The translations under genes were made by a program, and so were the position numbers. Shown piece after piece: positions 58,912-64,000 of a DNA stretch of 64,000 nucleotides. The DNA is from Monilinia fructicola (Eukaryota; Ascomycota; Leotiomycetes; Helotiales; Sclerotiniaceae): contig VICG01000009.1 of the NCBI GenBank assembly GCA_008692225.1, positions 310,001-374,000 of the forward strand, read 5' to 3'. Position 1 is the first letter of the stretch, and each line of letters begins with the position of its first letter. The notes beneath the pieces are model-generated. The model was not told where the DNA came from, ran no database searches, and saw only the letters and a list, made by a program, of their open reading frames with translations.

Positions 58912-61072
58912 TCAAGCTTGTTGTTGCTGGGGAGGATTGAAATAAGATATACGGTAATCAACCTGTAAAGTCGGTCAGCAGAAAGAGGATGGGGAGAGGA
59001 AGGACTTGCCTTGATTTTATTGTGTGCTTGAGGAGTGTAGTAGGTGTATTCCGATTCCGATTCTGGTTCTGATTCTGATCAGTAGGAGTATACATTCAAT
59101 CAAGGGATAAAACGAGAAAAGAGAGAAAAAAAAAGGAGATTTAAGCGAGTCGACGCATAACTTACTTGTACCAATGACCACCCATTGCTATAAACGTCCC
59201 TATCCATCTTGCAGCCGACGAGCAAAAAAAAGAGAAGAGATCGGAGATCGTTCCTTCTATCTTTGGATAATATAATGAAGATAAAGGCTTCTGTTTATGC
59301 AATTGTCGTTAGTAGGAGGGTGGGGAATAACATACCGAATAACGTGCTGGATCTCGATATCTATTTTAGTGTGTAGTTTTCCATGGGTATTGTATCGAAT
59401 GATGGAATGAATCTCGAAATGATTATCCAGAACGCGGCGAATGAGGCGAATGAGGCGAAATATAAAACGTATGTATGACTTACCTGGGTTGTGTCGAGAG
59501 GGAAGATTGATGGGATATATATCTATATTCCTATTATAAGGTTTCTGGAGATTAGGAAAGGGGTGGGGATTGAGGATTGGGGATTGGCTTACCTGATTTT
59601 TGACGCTTGGGTTGTGGATTGAGATGGGGAGATGGCTAGAGCATTAGCGACGAGGAGGGGGTGTGTAATGGACGTACCTGGTCTATGTGCGTGCGTGCCT
59701 ATTGAGATGAAGGTGAAATGGAATGAATCGAAATGAGAATAAAAATGAAGAATTAAGCGATCTATTGATAAACGATTAGCGAAAAGGGAAAGGAGATAGA
59801 TGACTTACTTGATTTATCTGCTTATCGAGATGAATAAAGACGTAAAATAAAATGAAGTGAGATGAAATAAAAATCTAGAACCAAAATACATACCTATGAA
59901 CAATTAGCAAATGAGGGAAGGGGGTAGCATACCTGTTATATACTTCTAATTCTATAGTTATATATCAAGACTCGACAAGGGAAAGATAACAGATGATACA
60001 CCCACCCACCTACCGATAAACAATTAGCGAAAAAGCAAAGGGAAAGGGGAAGAAGACAAGAAACCCCAGCTCCTTACTCGTGGATCTCCAATACCGCACA
60101 ACAAAATAACGTGATCTCAATATTCATATATCCAAGCACCGACAATCTGCCATTACCTCATTAGCGAAAACAGGAAAGGGGGGGCGGGGGCGGCAACAAC
60201 ACATAGCCCCCCAGAACACAGAACATCAACAAACGTGCATGTATTAAGCGCAACCAACCAACCAACAAGCAAATAAATAAACGAAAGACAGGGAGTAGAC
60301 AGGGAGTGTAGGGAAAAGACTTACAAATCTTGATTTGATATTTATGGAAGAATGATTGATGTACTTTTTATATACATGCCATACATGTCATGTACATGTT
60401 CTTCCTTTAATTTTCGGTTTATTGTTCGATTTCGATTCGCAAGCTCGGTTTCAACTCTTGTTCTCGATGGGAAGGAAGAAAGAATGAATGAATGAATGAA
60501 TCGAATGCAGAAGTGAAGAAATGAAGAAAGACTCAAAACCACCGGGGGAGAGGGGAAAGCAAACAAACAAACAAACAAAACGAACATACACAAACCACAC
60601 ACACACAAACGCAAATCTACCAAAAGCCAGCTGAGCCGGTCCCGGTCAACAAAACAGAGGAAAAAGAGGAAGAAGAAAAAGAAAAAACTTACCTTACCTT
60701 TTACCTCTTACCCCCCTCCCCCGAACCCAAAACTCCAGAATTCATCCTCGCATCCCCGCTTCCCCGTCCCCGCTTCGCACCCTTCCTATATCTCCAACAT
60801 CCCCCCCCTCACTACCATCACCATCCCCACCCCCACCCGCGCACCCTCACATACCAAGCCCGCGCCCTAGAGCGCACCCCCTGTCGCGGCGGCCGAATCG
60901 AAAATTCGTGCTCAAACGACGTGTAAGTGTAAGGGGAACGAGCATGGGCGGGGCCGGAGCCGGAGCCAGAGCGGGGCGATGTGTGGGGAGCTGTGTTTAC
61001 AGCGGGGAGGGTATTGAGAGAGAGGAGGGGGGGATGAAGATGGAGGTGGGGATATGGGATGAAGCGGTACAT
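58912..61072 (-). CDS. Intron-rich gene with several very short exons, function unknown
   Basis: The minus strand shows a long series of donor (GTAAGT, GTATGT), branch (GCTAAT) and acceptor (AG) signals. The 3' end is firmest: exon 59074-59010 (SESEYTYYTPQAHNKIK), a GC-AG intron 59009-58963 (GCAAGT...TTTACAG), and exon 58962-58912 (VDYRISYFNPPQQQQA-stop). Upstream exons are 59207-59166 (WIGTFIAMGGHWYK) and a short one near 59340 (DIEIQHVIR). Others read KPYNRNIDIYPINLPSRHNP and ISPSQSTTQASKIR in compatible phase. The 5' exon near 61072-60868 contains SFEHEFSIRPPRQGVRSRAR followed by a GTATGT donor. The middle (60330-59700) is unresolved and the phase between 59166 and 59074 needs one base removed. 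I recognise no family. Confidence 0.5.
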
Positions 61073-61695
61073 TGTTTGTTTGCTTGCTTGTGGCGGGAGG
61101 TAAAGAAACGAAGAGGAGGAATGAAATGGAATGAAACAAAATGAAATGAGATAGTCGGCTTATGAGCCAGTGTGAGATATACAATTGTGTGGTGAGAAAA
61201 AAAAAGAAGATAGACGATGAGAGGGGGAGGGAAGGGCGGATTTATATACAGCGCCCTTGTGGTGCGATGATGGAGTGCGGGTTCATTGTTGCCTTGTTCT
61301 CCGGAACGCTGAAAAGAGATGGGATAAAGGGATTATCACTCAAAGAACGCGAGGCGGGATAAAGGACGTTGTGGAAGCAATAAAGAGATCATCCGCGATG
61401 AAAGAAACGCCGCACCTTGTCCAGAAGACCGAATTTCAAACAAAGGCGTGGATGGACACAAAGGAGCTGCAAGTATCTACAAGTGGCTCAAAGAAAAAAT
61501 ACGCAGCTTCTAGAATGTATCCAAAACAATGCTATTATGGCCTATACAAAGACTGTGCGAATTCCGGGAGACGAGGGGAATGTTAGATCGAGCAAATTTC
61601 TACTCTTGTCCCCGGACGGCAAGCCCACGCAAAACAAAGCGGAGAAAAGCAAACAGTGACACTACCCACGAAACCCAGCTCGACGCACATACCGT
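61073..61695. other. Intergenic, no gene seen
   Basis: Left part is purine-rich (GAAATGGAATGAAA, AAAAAAAAAGAAG). The frames at 61162-61659 have no recognisable domain. Confidence 0.5.
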
Positions 61696-63160
61696 ATGAC
61701 CAACGCGACCATGTCTAAGCTCCTGCACTCCGTTCTCCCCCAACCGAGAACCACCCCAGCAGGAAAATCAACATCCCCTGCCCAAGCGACCGCATCTCCG
61801 AATTCACCAGCGCATCCCTCGACCTCCTGGCCCAACTCCTGCGCCTCGCCCCAGGCACACCGCCCAACCCCCCCTGGCTCCGCGACCAAGCAACCCTAAT
61901 CCAGACCCTCCCCCCCTGCCTCCTGCACCCCAAGTCCAGCGGACTCCTCCCCCGCCTCGCCGCCACCCTAACCTCGCTCCGCCTCGGCGAAACGAGCGCC
62001 ACCCTGTGCCCCACGCACAAACCCCTCAACCCCTATCTAATCCGCAAGATATTCCTCGAGCTGACCGCGGAATGCACCACGCGCACCCAGCGCCTCGCAG
62101 ATGGGCCGCGGCCCGAACTCCCGGCCAACGTCCTCGAATTCGTGCTTCGAATGCAGAAGCTGAACAGCATCTGGATGCAGCCCGAAGTCTACCGCCAGGC
62201 ATACCAAGTCCTGCCCTCCGAGCCACGCTACGAGCGCGTGGGGTCGGGCTGCGAGGCGTGTATCCTGGCGAGTGTGGGAGGAGACCGGGGGATCGTGCGG
62301 GATCTGTACGCGTCGATATTGGGGCGACGAAAGAGGGGCCGCGAGTTGGCGGGGTGGATTGACGTGGTGAGGGCGTGGGGATCGTGGGAGGGAGATCTGG
62401 ACGCATTGACGTTTGAGAGTACAGGGCTCGGACGAGAAATCGACGATGCCGAAAACATCTTCAGACGCTGCGAAGAGCCGCGCGAAGAGAAGAATTGGGA
62501 GGGACGAGAAATCCTTTTGGTAAGGAAAGCGAGATCCAGACGCTGATGGGACGCGATTCTTTCGAAGAGGAGAGGGACGAAGGAGATGTCGAGAATGAGA
62601 TTATAGATTTTTACGCGGACATCATGTCGAGAGCCTCACTCGTCAACAGGTCTTCAACTCAAGATTCACTCTCAGCCGAAGGAATCCATGCTGCCTTCCG
62701 CAACACCATCGTGTTTACCGATGGATTCTTCCAGAATGTTTCCAGAGGCTTGGAGGAAAGAAGTCACACCGTCTATTCCCAAAGCGAATACAACACATCG
62801 CAAATTTCGAAACACGGAGCCGAAGAGCGCGCTAGCACATATCGGAAACTTGTTGGGATAGAAGAGAATGAGGCGGAATCAGATGGAGATGACAAACCTC
62901 GATTCACGAATCCATTTGCTGATCCACCGGTAATGAGCAATCGATCTTCATACCTAGGAAGTCATCATGACAACCCACGAGCATCTCCAGTGCCTATTTC
63001 TCCTCGTACTACGAGACAAGAGAACAAATCCCAACACAAGCCCGCGCCACATCATCGACGTCCTAAACCCCAAGTAAATCCTTTCGCACGAAAATCACAT
63101 GTTGCTCAACCTGAAGATAAACATGGCGATCGAGTGACTCGATTTAGTGATTTCACATAA
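61696..63160 (+). CDS. Conserved fungal protein of unknown function (frame broken twice)
   Basis: Starts MTNATMSKLLHSVLPQPRT. Shortly after, near the C-run at 61737-61741, the protein-like frame changes to ...ASLDLLAQLLRLAPGTPPNP, LLHPKSSGLLPRLAATLTSL, NPYLIRKIFLELTAECTTRT and LRMQKLNSIWMQPEVYRQAY. Then come SGCEACILASVGGDRGIVRD and REIDDAENIFRRCEE. A second jump near 62484-62493 leads to GGTRNPFGKESEIQTLMGRD and NEIIDFYADIMSRASLVNRS. The Ser/Pro-rich C-terminus ends RVTRFSDFT-stop (63158-63160). The N-terminal half is helical and GC-rich; the C-terminal half is acidic and probably disordered. I recall this arrangement from other ascomycetes but know no function. No intron is needed. Confidence 0.7.
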
Positions 63161-63358
63161 TAACGTAGAGCGATTTTGAGAGACGAAAGGAAGGAGCTGG
63201 TCTCCTCATGATATAAATTTCTTCTTGCGATATCGTACAATATAAACACATTTCATATATCTTCAGTTTCCAGGCTCTGAGTGCTAATACCTATTTAAAC
63301 CTCCATTTTCTTCTTTATGCTCGTAACCGTAAGATCTCAAATTGTCCCATGCTCTAAT

Positions 63359-64000
63359 CTATTCTTTCTCCTCGTAAAGCTTTAATAATGCAGGTCTAAA
63401 TGCCGCTAGTTTTGAGAAATCAGATATCTTAACCTTCATATAATCAAACGCAACAATAGCAACTTGATCTGTAACTTCGCCATCCATAACTGGTATCTTT
63501 TGATATCTTTGAGAAAAGTGGGTAAGTAGGATACGCCTTGCCCCCATACCCTTGCCAATATTCATTGCTTCCGAGGTGGTGGAATGCTTCTTGGCAATAG
63601 CATCGCCTTGAAGTTCATCATCGAATGTAGCCTCATGAATCAATAATGTAGCACCTTTTCCTATCCTAACAAAATCTTGCGAAGGTCGACAATCACCTGA
63701 ATAAGCAACCTTGAATCCATTGGGGAAATTGAATGCAACAGCCAGAGCGCCATGGCAATGGCTCACTTGGCAAGCTTCAATAGATGAAAGACCAAAGGCT
63801 TTGGTTTGTGCAGGTGTGAATTCCTCGTAGAGGTTATTGGTTATGGGAGTCATTTCAACAAGTTCTAATCTTTCAAATCCATAATTCTCCACCTCGGAAT
63901 ATTCAGTCAACCAGTGAATCATGCCATGATCAGATGCTATGGCGAGTTTGTTATTTCTCGTTGCTTCATTCTTAGAAGTTTCTTCATGCCATGCTTTGAT
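63359..64000 (-). CDS. TRZ1: tRNase Z (ribonuclease Z, long ELAC2/Trz1 type), 5' part beyond window
   Basis: Metallo-beta-lactamase-fold endonuclease that cuts the 3' trailer from precursor tRNAs in nucleus and mitochondria. The C-terminal catalytic part is present and open to the window edge. Motifs: SDHGMIHWL (HxxH neighbourhood, near 63900), SHCHGALAVAF, SGDCRPSQDFVRIGKGATLL, HEATFDD, HSTTSEAMNIGKGM and LLTHFSQRYQKIP. The frame stays open upstream of 63922 (KLAIASDHG), so the gene continues past 64000 towards its N-terminus. The stop is at 63359-63361. No intron within this part and no frame problem. Confidence 0.95.
   Translation of the reverse strand: MKAWHEETSKNEATRNNKLAIASDHGMIHWLTEYSEVENYGFERLELVEMTPITNNLYEEFTPAQTKAFGLSSIEACQVSHCHGALAVAFNFPNGFKVAYSGDCRPSQDFVRIGKGATLLIHEATFDDELQGDAIAKKHSTTSEAMNIGKGMGARRILLTHFSQRYQKIPVMDGEVTDQVAIVAFDYMKVKISDFSKLAAFRPALLKLYEEKE

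Overview
The window is eukaryotic and almost certainly from a filamentous ascomycete. Its genes carry short spliceosomal introns (about 45-110 nt, GT...(G/A)CTAA(C/T)...AG). Families seen only or mainly in fungi are present (Zn2Cys6 regulator, AIM3-like protein, fungal F-box protein). Gene islands alternate with AT-rich blocks in which repeat copies differ mostly by C-to-T and G-to-A transitions, the mark of repeat-induced point mutation (RIP). Gene content and my recollection of the protein families suggest Leotiomycetes, perhaps Sclerotiniaceae; that placement is inference, not a search result.

Layout. 1-1642: 3' part of vacuolar carboxypeptidase Y (minus). 2465-3065: a TIR-flanked repeat with a 162-bp LTR-like element inserted in it. 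3841-7952: translation cluster with SDO1 (plus) and the divergent pair uS13/S18 (minus) and uL22/L17 (plus). 9928-16070: F-box protein and a Cys/His plus coiled-coil protein (both minus). 18344-19421: conserved fungal protein of unknown role. 19.8-29 kb: gene-poor, with a GC-rich island and many simple repeats. 30.2-31.6 kb: protein with a glycogen-binding-like (AMPK beta/CBM48) domain. 32410-33247: an 838-bp fold-back element. 33.2-35 kb: AT-rich desert. 35.5-39 kb: zinc-finger regulator. 40.8-41.2 kb: two more LTR-like copies. 45.2-46.4 kb: sphinganine C4-hydroxylase SUR2 (minus). 49.6-50.5 kb: TCTP. 52.8-54.4 kb: AIM3-like proline-rich protein (minus). 55472-55554: intron-bearing tRNA-Arg(UCG). 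57.4-63.2 kb: C2H2 protein, an intron-rich gene and an unknown fungal protein. 63359-64000: tRNase Z (minus, 5' part off the window).

The named genes are mainly housekeeping: ribosome production (SDO1, S18, L17, TCTP), tRNA 3' processing (tRNase Z), vacuolar proteolysis (CPY), sphingolipid synthesis (SUR2) and the actin/endocytic periphery (AIM3-like). I see no secondary-metabolite cluster or other co-operating system.

Two cautions. About half of the genes can be read through only by allowing small frame jumps, and most of these jumps sit in or beside homopolymers. The S18 gene, normally essential, is affected too. Sequence or assembly indels are therefore the simplest explanation, and I do not call these genes pseudogenes. 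Where frames are broken, the span covers the conserved protein signal and not one open frame.
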